Source: Chara braunii (Eukaryota > Streptophyta > Charophyceae > Charales > Characeae). Taken from it: a stretch of 22,123 nucleotides of DNA. The DNA is taken from NCBI GenBank assembly GCA_003427395.1, contig BFEA01000190.1, forward strand, positions 566,151 through 588,273. Reading direction: 5' to 3'. Below are positions 1 through 8,307 of the stretch, piece after piece. Numbering within the stretch: position 1 is the stretch's first letter; every line of letters starts with the position of its first letter. The translations under genes were made by a program, and so were the position numbers. The notes below the pieces were generated by a model. It made no database searches, was not told where the DNA came from, and saw only the letters and a program-made list of their open reading frames with translations.

Positions 1-67
<67 letters not shown>
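1..67. repeat. (GA)n microsatellite
   Basis: An uninterrupted GA dinucleotide run starts at the first base of the window, so its true length is unknown. It ends where the sequence turns to TAGAGTTATC. The plus strand is pure purine. Confidence 0.98.
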
Positions 68-72
<5 letters not shown>

Positions 73-461
73 TTATCAAAGCAGAAAGTGTAAGAGAAAA
101 CCGAGTTAAGGATCAAGCATCATAAGAATGAACTCCTATTTTTTTGAGAGAATGGACTGAAGAACGTAACCGATGGACAAGGGGGGCATCCAGTTGGGAG
201 AGCAGAGACTAGTCAAGATGAGGAAAGAATAAATGCATGATTAGGCCGCCGGAGATGCGACGCATCTTCTGAGAGCATTGGACTTTTTCCTCACTGAATC
301 TGGCCGTGTATGCTGCGATATACATCAAGGAAGGTCCTACCTATACTCTTGAGTATACCCTGATATTCTTGGTTGATCCACACTCTCGCTGGATGGTTCT
401 TCACTCAGCCCAGACCAAGAGCCATCCTCTTCCACTTGCCAATGGGAATCCCATGCTTGGT
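68..461. other. Intergenic stretch, no gene recognised
   Basis: This stretch holds only short open frames, none longer than about 64 codons and none with a recognisable motif. I see no repeat structure in it. It ends at the left arm of the hairpin at 462. Confidence 0.5.
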
Positions 462-572
462 CTACCTTCTTCCCCCGAATACAACGTACGGTCATTATAG
501 CCGTATCTAGACTGAAAGATGCCTCAAATACAGCTGTAATGACCGTACGTTGTATTCGGGGGAAGAAGGTAG
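462..572. repeat. Near-perfect 111-bp inverted repeat (fold-back element)
   Basis: Positions 462-497 are the exact reverse complement of 537-572, giving 36 bp without a mismatch. Pairing continues inward with scattered mismatches to about 506/528, leaving a loop of roughly 20 nt. The arms contain CCCCCGAATACAACGTACGG and its complement. A perfect stem this long is under no coding constraint and should decay quickly, so it is either young or maintained. Candidates are a fold-back MITE or a small-RNA precursor. I could not find convincing target-site duplications next to the arms. Confidence 0.9.
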
Positions 573-1045
573 GTGAGTCAAGGCCATGTCTTGCTGGTGC
601 TATCCGGCGTCAAGTGTGCATGAATCTGGTCGGACAGGCAGTCACATTCACATTTCTCCCATCTTTGCATGGATACAGCTGAAGATGGTGGTCTGGCTAT
701 TGGCCCACTGTGAGACGTCGCATTTCACGTTCTGGTTTAGAACTTTGGACTGCCCTATGATGGCGATTTGGACTACCGTTGTAAACCCCCAATAGAAAGC
801 CCGGTCATTGTTGCTGTCTTTGGGGCAACTTTCAGCTTACATGGAGTTATAATGATGGGGCATTCTATTCGGGTGAAGATGATAGCAGCTCTTGATGTTC
901 TATGTATCCTGTTCACTTTTTCTTAGTCGAGAATTCGTGATAACATGGGACGTCTTATACACTGAAATTCGACCTGCACTAACCATTCTGTCTGTGTGTT
1001 TTGGACTTTTTCGAGCTCCCTACTTTGTGCAATGCTTTCTGAGGG
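573..1045. other. Intergenic stretch, no gene recognised
   Basis: Only short open frames of 60-75 codons occur and none carries a recognisable family motif. I see no repeat or RNA gene here. Confidence 0.5.
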
Positions 1046-1110
1046 CGTGTGCATGTGTGTGTGTGGGTGGGTGGGTGTGTGGGTGGGTGTGTGCGTGGGG
1101 TGGGTTGTCT
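1046..1110. repeat. GT/GGGT-rich low-complexity tract
   Basis: The plus strand alternates GTGT with GGTGGGTGGG blocks. The repeated GGG runs could also form a G-quadruplex. The open frames across it on both strands are low-complexity artefacts. Confidence 0.9.
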
Positions 1111-1337
1111 GTATGAGATTCGTAATTTCTGTGGATGGTTGTATGGGGGCAAACAGGATTTTCATAGCAGCTCTTCCCCTGCTAGGGAGAAGAAGTGATA
1201 GTGCAAATGCGACATCTCCATGGAGATGCAAATAATCATGGTGCTTATCAACTGACGAGAGTCCAGCAGGAGCTTACCGACAAGCAGGTAGCTTCCACTG
1301 GCCTTGTTCTTGAAGGTGGCACCTTTGCCACGGGTAA

Positions 1338-1397
1338 AAGGAATTGGCAGCAAGCCCAACCGCTTGTGAGGTTGGCAGTTCGAATCCTGCTTTCCTT
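1338..1397 (+). other. Small tRNA-like module (possible SINE head)
   Basis: A 6-bp closing stem (AAGGAA at 1338-1343 with TTCCTT at 1392-1397) encloses TTGGCAG, a 6-bp hairpin (CCAACC with GGTTGG) whose 8-nt loop contains TTGTGA, and a good RNA polymerase III B box, AGTTCGAATCC, at 1377-1387. The D-arm is only GGC-AGCAA-GCC and the T-stem does not pair canonically, so this is not a normal tRNA gene. A shorter relative lies at 3849-3904. A tRNA-derived SINE head or a decayed tRNA are the likeliest readings. Confidence 0.3.
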
Positions 1398-1736
1398 CGC
1401 CAAGGGGCAGAGCAGCAGCCGCTACTCCAACTCTCAAAATGGAAAGCAGTTGCGGAGAGGAAGCAGGTTGCAGTGGCCACTTCGCGTATTTGCGGTGCTT
1501 GTCTGTGGCTTCATCGGTAATCGACTGCGGTCTTCTCCAATCACCGTCTTACTGAGGCGGCTCTCGCGTACGATGAGCTCATCCAACGAGTTTGGACCTG
1601 AAGAGAGGTGTGCCAGGTTGTTGCTGTGAAGCTGGCGCCGATGACATCTGTCGAGTAGAGTGACAGATCAGAGAGCTAACAGGCCGAAGAGCTTGAAAGA
1701 GGAGAGACTTGACAGGGGACATTGGCCGGTCAGTGA

Positions 1737-3161
1737 CCAGGGGGTGAGGATCACCAGGAGGGTGGCGTTTCTACCACCGTGGAGAACAACAGCCATTTTG
1801 TCTTTGCAGTAGGTGGTCGCGGGGGGGGAAGAGGAGTAGGATGGGCGAGCAGCAGAAGAAGACCTTTGCCTGCTCAATGCAGATCGGGAAGGAATGGATG
1901 GCTATGGCGCAGCATCAGGCGGGCGTGGGCCAGGCATGAGCGTGACAGTGGTGGGGAGGTGGTGACAAGAATAGTGGGAGGAGGAGTCGCATGTGATTGC
2001 AGCAGAAGTAGCCCTTTGCATTGTGGAAGGAGTGCAGGTGAGCGCAGATCTTTGTGGCGCAGCATCAAGCAAGCTCTTTTCAGTCATGAGCTGCTGGAGG
2101 GGGAGGAGGAGGTGGAGGTAGTGTGGAGAGATGTTGTTGTAGAGACAGAGGCTAAGTCAAGGACTAATTACTCACATGCTAAGGAACTGCCAGGAGAGTG
2201 CGGCAACAGTGCTACTTGGACCCTACGCTGTGAGCTGGAGTGGCTGTCGGCTTCGCTTGGTGCATTGCGTCCCTTCCCACTGCTGGTGGCTGGGACACAC
2301 ATCCTGTCGGCATCTCCACTCTGTGACGTACCAGTGACTGCTGCAATAGTGGCATCTCTGCCAAGGCCAAGGAGTGAAATTGGGCTCGGACAAGAGGAAA
2401 GGAGGACCTCCCCGTCCTTAGGGGCTTGGTCACACAGCTGGACTGCTTCTGTCAGCTGTGCGTCTGCACTGTCTGACTTTGTCGGGTATTCTTCCTCTGG
2501 AGGGCCTCATCAACAGTCGTTGCCGCCTTTCCGAAGAAGAGAGAGAGCAATGGGCCAGAAACTGTCTGTCGACGAGGCTGCCATGCAAGCCAGGAGGGCA
2601 CAGAGCTTAGGCAGCATAAACTGGCAAGCGGTTCGGAGTGAAGGAATTCTCCCTCACAATCATGATGAAACGTGGAAGAGATTCGAAATGGATGGGAGGA
2701 TGATGTTCGTTGGCAGAGAGGCTTGTTTGGACAGCGAAGGCAGAGGAAAGACTGGCAATTGTGAAGGAATGCCGTCTGCTGGCCAACAGTTTCTCATTTC
2801 CAGGAATGTGAAGTCCAGCGAAGGTTCTATCGCGAAGGAAGAAGCAGGAGAGGAGTGCCTCGAAGCGAAAGAGTGGGTGACCTCTCCCAGGAGTGGCAAA
2901 GTTAAGGTGCTGATGAAGACGTTGAGTATCAAAAAGGATGGTACAGTGGAGGAGAGTATCATTGGAGAAGTCCGAGAAGGAGTCATCCATAGATGGACTT
3001 CTGATCAAACCAGTCCAGGTGTGCGAGACCTTCATCGATTGCCATTGTGGCATAGCAATACTATGCCTGTTCTTTCTTTTCTCTCTTCCTCGGAATCACT
3101 CACTCGGACACATAAGCTGCACAGCTTCAAAAAAAAAAAAAAAAAAAAAAAAGTTGCATAG
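1737..3161 (+). CDS. Uncharacterised long open reading frame ending in a poly(A) tract
   Basis: The frame is open from just after a TGA at 1734 to the stop at 3159-3161, about 474 codons. This is the longest frame of the window and far beyond chance for sequence of average composition. The first ATG is at 2550, in good eukaryotic context (G at -3, G at +4), and would give 203 residues beginning MGQKLSVDEA. A longer protein needs an upstream exon. The first part contains an exact 150-bp-period duplication that repeats LWRSI(R/K) twice. The last part is charged and hydrophilic, for example near KVKVLMKTLSIKKDG. The final codons read through 24 adenines as a lysine run. I recognise no domain. 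It may be an exon of a lineage-specific gene, a processed retrocopy, or an ORF of an unrecognised mobile element. Confidence 0.45.
   Translation, partial: PGGEDHQEGGVSTTVENNSHFVFAVGGRGGGRGVGWASSRRRPLPAQCRSGRNGWLWRSIRRAWARHERDSGGEVVTRIVGGGVACDCSRSSPLHCGRSAGERRSLWRSIKQALFSHELLEGEEEVEVVWRDVVVETEAKSRTNYSHAKELPGECGNSATWTLRCELEWLSASLGALRPFPLLVAGTHILSASPLCDVPVTAAIVASLPRPRSEIGLGQEERRTSPSLGAWSHSWTASVSCASALSDFVGYSSSGGPHQQSLPPFRRRERAMGQKLSVDEAAMQARRAQSLGSINWQAVRSEGILPHNHDETWKRFEMDGRMMFVGREACLDSEGRGKTGNCEGMPSAGQQFLISRNVKSSEGSIAKEEAGEECLEAKEWVTSPRSGKVKVLMKTLSIKKDGTVEESIIGEVREGVIHRWTSDQTSPGVRDLHRLPLWHSNTMPVLSFLSSSESLTRTHKLHSFKKKKKKKKVA
1849..2148. repeat. In-frame 150-bp tandem duplication inside the long ORF
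   Basis: Three landmarks recur at the same spacing: GCAGCAGAAG at 1849 and 1999, TGGCGCAGCATCA at 1905 and 2055, and CATGAG at 1935 and 2085. The period is exactly 150 bp, or 50 codons. Substitutions have accumulated between the copies, but the spacing between these landmarks is unchanged. That is what an old duplication kept in frame would look like. Confidence 0.75.
3129..3152 (+). repeat. Poly(A) tract, 24 bp
   Basis: Twenty-four adenines directly follow AAGCTGCACAGCTTC. They lie at the 3' end of the long open frame, three codons before its stop, so they could be the tail of a retroposed transcript. I saw no matching target-site duplication on the two sides. Confidence 0.9.
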
Positions 3162-3848
3162 CAGTTAACAAGGAGCTGTCTTTTCCTAACTATTGCCATT
3201 TGCCTGAGTTCAATAAACTATAATATCCATCATCCATGCAAACTGGATTAAAGTAAAAAACAGTTTGTAGAAAACGTCACAGCAGCAGCACACTTGATGG
3301 ATCGAGAAAAAAGTTATGTCCACTTGGGTGCCCGGATGCCTTGAGCAGCCCGCAACAAACAGCACTGAAAATAGACAACTACTGAGCCAGATCACAATTG
3401 CTTTGGCTGCGCCGAGGCTCTCTTCTGGAGGCACTAAAAATAGTCCTGCTACTTCTTCTCATCATGAAAACCCTTGTTTTTTTTTTGTTTTTTGTTTTTT
3501 TTTTACCGTTTGGTTCTATTGTGAGGGGGTGGTGAGAGCCCCTCCCCGCAGTAGCCCCTGTCGGTTTGCTCCAATGTATTGGTGCGGAGCTTCACCTGCT
3601 GGATACCGGGTCCAGCATCCCATATACACTCGTGGATGTGACTTTCTCACTGTGAATCTAGAACTAAAGAATAGTCATGAAAACGCTTACCACGTGAAGT
3701 TTGCTACTGCCTCACTACTTTTGTCAAAGCAATTTTTTGTCCTGGGCATACCTGATCCTGGGGAGGTTCGTTCTAGAAGAGCTTACCTTCCTAAGTCCTA
3801 CGTGTCTAGGTTCCATGCTCGGATCTGCAGAGCAGCAAAAGCATAAAA
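3162..3848. other. Region without a recognised gene; T-rich runs at 3476-3504
   Basis: An ATG-initiated open frame of 176 codons spans 3316-3846 on the plus strand, but it crosses a TTTTT-rich tract (translated as a phenylalanine run) and has no recognisable motif. A frame of this length can arise by chance in 22 kb. It could include the decayed downstream end of the old gypsy element whose integrase tail starts at about 4010. I see no LTR boundary here. Confidence 0.35.
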
Positions 3849-3904
3849 ATTGGCAGAACCAGGAACAGCCTGGTGCTGGGTTCGAGTCCCCACAGGAGAC
3901 CAAT
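3849..3904 (+). other. Second small tRNA-like module with perfect B box
   Basis: A 5-bp closing stem (ATTGG at 3849-3853 with CCAAT at 3900-3904) encloses TTGGCAG, a CCAGG-AACAG-CCTGG hairpin, and GGTTCGAGTCC at 3879-3889, which fits the RNA polymerase III B-box consensus. At 56 nt it is too short for a normal tRNA. It has the same order of parts as the 1338-1397 module: TTGGCAG, hairpin, B box, closing stem. Confidence 0.3.
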
Positions 3905-4009
3905 CCCTCCCCCTATACAGTGGCATCACTCAGACTCACAACCTGTGTGAGATCGCAGAGTATTGTACAGTATAGACAACAGTTTGCAGCTTGGTCATTC
4001 CTTGTCCTC

Positions 4010-4516
4010 TGCTGCTGCTGGAGGCCTCACTCATACTTTGCAACAATCTCTGCTGCTGACTCCATGAGAGTGGTCTGTCTACCTTTTCATTGTCTTCTTC
4101 CTCTGGGTAGTACAGGAATATAACTTTGCGGATCTCTCCTTGTTTTCCTCTCCTTCTTGGGGCCCGTACAAACTCGTGCTCGACAATCCTCTCTCCATTC
4201 GCTCTTTTGTCTTAGTTTGAGAATACATGCTTCTTCTTCGGCCTTGGGGGTCTTGACGGTGTGTTCGGCATCAGCTTCAAATCATGGAACACAAGGTAAG
4301 CTCTCAGATTGGGCGGCACTTCAATCAAACAAAAAAAAAACAGCTCCCTTGGTTCTTCACCTTTAGCGTCTCCCAAGGCCCAATCCACTTTGGAAGAAAC
4401 TTCTTGGGTATTTCTTCTTCTGAGGAGAATTCCCCCTCCATGCTCTTACCCAGACTAGTTTTCAATATGGAAGGTTTGTGATGTCTGTTGACCTCAACAA
4501 CCATAGTGTTGCATAC
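4010..4516 (-). pseudogene. Decayed Ty3/gypsy integrase C-terminus (GPY/F and tail), old element
   Basis: Reading the minus strand from about 4450, the frame shows the GPY/F module KFLPKWIGPWE (4370-4402). After a frame shift at an A-run near 4330 it continues with EVPPNLRAYLVFHDLKL, the usual hydrophobic stretch that follows GPY/F in gypsy integrases. An in-frame stop follows near 4213. The same frame then continues with an acidic FLYYPEEEDNEKVD stretch that may be a diverged chromodomain-like tail. This is the 3' end of the pol gene whose integrase core lies at 5188-5823. The two parts are separated by the LTR at 4517-5187. Not functional. Confidence 0.65.
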
Positions 4517-5187
4517 TGTAACGTGCAGACCAGAACAAGAACCGACCTTTCAAAACAAAGTATCACAAAGATGGAGCTGGAGCTGGAGCGATGNCGCCAC
4601 AGGTAAGTAACACTGGCCTCCGCCAGTCTCTCTCCCACTCTACGATCTACCACCTACCAGCGCCCAGCGCTGAAGACTACCGCTACAGCTATGGCGCCCA
4701 GCGCCGAAGACTACAGCTAGCGCTACCACTACTGCCTAGCGCTGAAGACTACTGCAGCGCTCCTCCTGAGTGCTGCGGCCGAATCCTGAAGACTACTCGT
4801 GTGCCTACTGAACTACCTACCCGTGAAGTGCATGGGAACCTCCTATGTACTACGGGTGTGCCTCTTGAGCCTGCCGAAGGGAGGCAGGGGCTGCAGCTGC
4901 AGCTCCTGCTCGAGCACGTGAGGCCTGTTCTGCATCCCTGTTTCCGTGCCTGAGTCTTAGGGGCAGGTCGAAACAATGAGGGCCTGAAAATGGCCCTCCG
5001 TTTCAGGCTGAAAACTCTGGGTCTGAAAAGACCCAGAAATAGGCTGAAACGAGGTAGGGCCTGCAGGCCCTCGTTTTTCAGCATCCAGGCTGAAACGAAC
5101 GGGGCCTGTAAGCCCTCAGTTTTAGGCTTTAGGCTGAATGTCCGGGACGGGCCGTGCAGGGCCCGTGTGGCTACGCAGTATGCCACA
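4517..5187. mobile_element. Solo LTR nested in the old gypsy integrase gene
   Basis: It starts TGTAACGTGCAGACCAGAAC and ends with GTATGCCACA. Its start matches the LTR of the large element at 11211 and 18356 (shared AGAACCAAGAACCGACCT-like segment), and its end matches the 12807 end of that LTR (GGCCCGTGTGG followed by ATGCCACA). At about 670 bp it is much shorter than the 1.6-kb LTR. Near-identical flanks CATAC (4512-4516) and CATAG (5188-5192) look like a 5-bp target-site duplication with one change. Integrase code lies on both sides. One ambiguous base sits at 4594. Orientation is probably minus, by comparison with the large element. Confidence 0.72.
5023..5070. repeat. Palindromic GGGCCT/GGGTCT modules inside the solo LTR
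   Basis: GGGTCTGAAAAGACCC (from about 5023) is a perfect 6-bp hairpin with a GAAA tetraloop, and AGGGCCTGCAGGCCCT (about 5055-5070) is a perfect 16-bp palindrome. Related GGGCCTG-GGCCC pairs lie around 4980 and 5103. Similar palindromes recur in the other LTR (GGCCCAATTGGGCC near 12640). Confidence 0.6.
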
Positions 5188-5823
5188 CATAGACTCTTGT
5201 GCCTTCCACATATATTCTTGATGGCTTCTCCCTGCTTGTCTTCAAACTGCTTTGTGGATCCCAGAGTTCCAAGAGGATACTTCTGCTGCCGCAATTTGGG
5301 AAGCAGAAAGTCAACTGGTGTTCTGTTTCCACCCGTGGTGAAGTTTGTGTTGTGTTCTTGCGGTGGCCGGGTGAGCTGAGGAGTTGTAGATGCTTGCCAC
5401 CTTTGTCAGTTTCTGATCGCAGTCGACCGGATTGACCCTGAGTCGCTCGGATCGACCTGATTGCACATCTGCTGAGCTGTACACTTCTTGTGCACAGTCT
5501 GGCAGTCACACAGCAGGTGTACACTTCTTCTGATCGGGTTGACCCTCATCAGATAGCAAAGTATCTGCTGAGCTGCACAGTTCTTGTGCACAGTCTGACA
5601 GTCACTCAGCGGGTGATTGCCAGAACGAAGCTTGATTTATTTACAAGCGAACTCCATCAGATTCTCCCACGTCTCGCTGGTGAAACTGATTTCCCTGCAA
5701 CTAACAGTGTCGAAAGGAAACCAAACTTTGAGTCCCAATGTTCCCAAAACGATTTTGCCACCTTGTTTGCTGATGCATACCCTTTCGTCATCAGTACAAA
5801 GCAGGAACAATAACAAACATTGA
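5188..5823 (-). pseudogene. Decayed gypsy integrase catalytic core, old element
   Basis: In the minus direction from 5823, pieces of a gypsy integrase core appear in order but in changing frames. First comes KSFWEHWDSKFGF (the helix before the second catalytic Asp). Next are SETWENLMEFACK and a SDCQT segment corresponding to TDGQT near the catalytic Glu. Last is a YNSS-H-T-T segment followed by TPVDFLLPKLRQQ and a KQFEDKQGEA helix. Stops and frameshifts are dense, so it is dead. A duplicated segment lies at 5467-5620. The gene resumes beyond the inserted LTR at 4516. Confidence 0.62.
5467..5622. repeat. ~97-bp imperfect tandem duplication in the integrase relic
   Basis: The segment CTGCTGAGCTG(T/C)ACA followed by TTCTTGTGCACAGTCTG and CAGTCAC occurs near 5469 and again near 5566. 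Because of this the SDCQT-like integrase segment appears twice on the minus strand, as CDCQTVHK and SDCQTVHK. Confidence 0.7.
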
Positions 5824-5951
5824 CTAAGGGCACCGCTCCACTACTCCGGAAATGCACAAAAGACAAAAATCATGGCGATGTATCTTTCCTTGTTCTAGCG
5901 GAAGATTCACTCTCGTTTTGCACATTTCAAGAGTGGTGGAGCGAGGCCTTA
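5824..5951. mobile_element. MITE-like element, copy 1
   Basis: This 128-bp unit starts TAAGGGC and ends GGCCTTA. The two ends are imperfect inverted repeats for about 48 bp (CGCTCCACTACTC against CGCTCCACCACTC, then AAATGCACAAAA against AAATGTGCAAAA). A close copy sits at 8308-8436 in the same orientation. It lies between the zinc-finger and core parts of the old integrase, so it probably inserted there. Confidence 0.72.
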
Positions 5952-6300
5952 ACTCTTGCTTTTGCGGTTGCAGTAGTCTGACCAAGAAGTCCATAGGCTG
6001 CTGACTTTGCCCTTTTGCCACTTGACAGACCGCACTTCTGAATGGATTCCTCTGTGTCAGTCCGTCTGCATAGTCGGCCAGTAGAAACGCTCCCAAGATT
6101 CTGAGATTAACTCTTCCTGAACCCAAAGTGTTCATGTGCGTCATGGTATTCACTGAGAACTTTTGCCCTCAAATTCTGCTGCGAAGGCACGCACAACCTC
6201 TGGCTTCCCGATTGAACTCTCATGTTGCCATGAGAGGTTTGAAGCTCTGAGAGTGCAGTCCGCCGTAGAAACTGACTCCGCCTCCAAACCTGCATAATCT
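5952..6300 (-). pseudogene. Decayed gypsy integrase zinc-binding (HHCC) domain, old element
   Basis: The minus frame from 6295 contains RLCVPSQQNLRAKVLSEYHD, then HEHFGFRKS (the two histidines of the HHCC finger). In a shifted frame it gives AVCQVAKGQSQQPMDFL, where the CxxC pair has lost its first cysteine to a changed residue. The usual linker between finger and core, AKGQ-QQPM, is well preserved. Frameshift near 6107. Confidence 0.7.
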
Positions 6301-6308
6301 TAGAATCG

Positions 6309-6456
6309 GATCAGCTTCATAACTATTGTGATTCGGTTGACCGCCAACCCTCCACTTGGATAGAACCACTCCAATCAAGCCGTGGCCCATTCCATGAGAT
6401 CAGCTGCATAAGCTATTGTGATTCTGTCAACCGCCAACCCTCCACTTCAATAGAAT
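6309..6456. repeat. ~90-bp imperfect tandem duplication
   Basis: GATCAGCT followed by CATAA, CTATTGTGATTC and ACCGCCAACCCTCCACTT occurs at 6309 and at 6398. The unit lies in the linker between the RNase H and integrase relics. Confidence 0.8.
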
Positions 6457-6469
6457 GGCCATGCAGTCA

Positions 6470-6930
6470 TACCTCCTTGAAAGTGCATCAGTGACCTTGT
6501 TCTACCTGCCCTCCCTGTGTGAACGCAAAAGTTGAAGGAGTCCATGTATGTAGACCACTACACGAGTTTGTCTGATAACTTCGCCTGTGTTTCCATCCAC
6601 TACAATGTTTGATTATCTGAGTGGACTTCAAAGGAGCTCCCTAGCACATAGTGCGTCCACATGCGTTGGTCATAGCATAGAGCGTCAACTCTCTCTCGTA
6701 AATGTTGGCTGCCACCCTCTTTGATGGCATGCACTTCGACAAGCCTTCCACACGTATCAAGCCGTGCCCGTCATCCTGCTCCAGCACCGCCCCTATCTCA
6801 AGCTTGAACAAATGGTATTGTGGGATCCGGAACCTTCAAGATTGGATACTTGATGAGACGGTTCTTCAGAGTTTGAAAGGACCTGTTGTACTCCTCTGTC
6901 TATTCAAAGGGGCCATCAATGGCGTGGGTG
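6470..6930 (-). pseudogene. Decayed gypsy RT-connection and RNase H, old element
   Basis: From 6925 the minus strand reads DGPFE-stop-TEEYNRSFQTLKNRL, then YPILKVPDPTIPF, the standard gypsy connection segment before RNase H. Further pieces are LGSSFEVHSDNQTL (the third RNase H aspartate, normally in TDHQSL), WMETQAKLSDKLV and WSTYMDSFNF. A GRAGRTRSLMHF segment follows where the NxVADALSR box is expected, already degraded. Several stops and frame changes mark it as dead. Confidence 0.68.
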
Positions 6931-6939
6931 TTGGGGAGG

Positions 6940-7560
6940 GGAGGGGCATCTCGAGGGTCATATGAGGGGAGAAAGCACTCGCTTACGCGGGCATCATCGT
7001 ATATTAGTGTCTTGACAATGTCACTCATCATGGATAGGGGGGGGAGTGCTGTCCCATAGGGCATCCGTGGGAAGGGGCGAGTGTAGTATAAGGGGTGGGA
7101 GCACTCACTCATGCGGGTATCATCATATATGAGCGTCCCGACAATGACATTCATTATGGGGCATCATTGTATATTAGTGTCTTGACAATGTCAGTCATCA
7201 TGGATAGGGGGGGGAGTGCGGTCCCATAGGGCACCCGTGGGAAGGGGCGTCTCGAGTGTAGTATAAGGGGTGGGAGCACTCACTCACGCGGGTATCATCA
7301 TATATGAGCGTCCCGACAATGACATTCATTATGGGGCATCATTGTGTATTAGTGTATTGACAATGTCACTCATCATGGATAGGGGGGGGAGTGCTGTCCC
7401 ATAGGGCACCCGTGGGAAGGGGCGTCTCGAGTGTAGTATAAGGGGTGGGAGCACTCACTCACGCAGGTATCATCATATATGAGCGTCCCGACAATGACAT
7501 TCATTATGGATAGGGGGGGGAGTGCTGTCCCATGGGGAGCTTTGGGGAGGGGTGTCTTGA
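6940..7560. repeat. Minisatellite array, 131-175-bp units
   Basis: GGATAGGGGGGGGAGTGC recurs at 7032, 7202, 7377 and 7508, with spacings of 170, 175 and 131 bp. The 131-bp unit contains the CCCATAGGGC, GTAGTATAAGGGGTGGGAGC, CACTCACTCA and ATCATCATATATGAGCG blocks. The longer units carry an extra ~45 bp (ATCATTGTATATTAGTGTCTTGACAATGTC) that is itself a diverged copy of the last block. The array splits RT from the RNase H relic of the old element. Confidence 0.88.
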
Positions 7561-7602
7561 TGGCGTGCCTGAGGTATAGGGTCTCCTCGTTCCTGAACTT
7601 GC

Positions 7603-7930
7603 TCATCGTGGCTTTGATGTTGTACATACCTTGAGATGCTCCACACACTCTTTGTGGGAATGATTGGACACGAGGATGTTATCACCATAGACAGCCACAA
7701 TCTGATCCAAAGCCTCTCTGAGGAGATGCTTCATTGCCCGTTGCGACGTTGCAGGTATGTTGGTAGGGCCAAACGGCATGCCAACGGACTTGTTCTGAAC
7801 GTTGTCTTGTGCTGATTTGTTTGCAGCCTCTACCTCAATTTCATGATGTCCATTCTTCAGGCTGATCTTGAAGAAGACTCTGCAGTTCTGCACTCGGTCC
7901 AGCAGGTCATCAGCGTCGCTGCACTACCTT
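7603..7930 (-). pseudogene. Decayed gypsy reverse transcriptase fragment, old element
   Basis: A 96-codon minus frame (7893-7603) shows FFKISLKNGHHEIEV (motif A region, the catalytic Asp position now Ser), SVGMPFGPTNIPATSQ (motif B), VYGDNILVSNHSH (motif C, where the second Asp of YxDD is Asn) and ECVEHLKV. The frame just upstream gives DDLLDRVQNC in pieces. Changed catalytic residues in motifs A and C show that it cannot be active. It belongs with the RNase H and integrase relics to its left. Confidence 0.82.
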
Positions 7931-8307
7931 TCCATCTGCACTGCGAAGAGCCTGTGCATCCGCTGTAGTGACTAATGCTACCCAGAGTCCCTTGATGTGG
8001 TGGCATATAGAATTGAAGGACGGCCATGCCCATCTTATCTGACTCATCCTTGGATGCTCCCTTTGCATATGCTTGCATGTCGGTGACATGTTCTCCTGCT
8101 GCATCCAGTACTTGCACAGTCCGAGTGGCACAAGCAATGGTTGCCTTTTGCGACTCTCAACGATGGCAGATCAATCACAGTTTTTTGCACCTCTCCAGGA
8201 ACACGTCCATCTGGCCCTTGTATGTAGCTGACCCGATTCAGAGCCTGACCTTGGTGGATGTGACCACGATTGCTTCCAGAAAGAAGCGGAAAAATTGTCG
8301 TGCGAAT
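7931..8307 (-). other. Possible upstream part of the old element, not assigned
   Basis: Minus-strand frames give VLDAAGEHVTDMQAYAKGA and neighbouring segments without a motif I recognise. From position it should be the N-terminal RT or gag/protease part of the decayed element. I see no zinc knuckle and no D(S/T)G protease site. Confidence 0.3.

Noticed and set aside
1338-1397. Genuine tRNA-His gene (TTGTGA in the hairpin loop)
   Set aside because: The loop has 8 nt, the D-arm is minimal and the T-stem does not pair, so only a tRNA-like label is justified.
1195-1629. 144-codon plus-strand frame
   Set aside because: It starts with GTG, has no family motif and overlaps the tRNA-like module; length is compatible with chance.
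2607-3053. 148- and 108-codon minus-strand frames
   Set aside because: They are shadows opposite the long plus-strand open frame.
6940-7560. CRISPR-like array
   Set aside because: Units of 131-175 bp are contiguous repeats without unique spacers, in a eukaryotic retroelement setting; the 15-bp array at 17358 likewise has no spacers.
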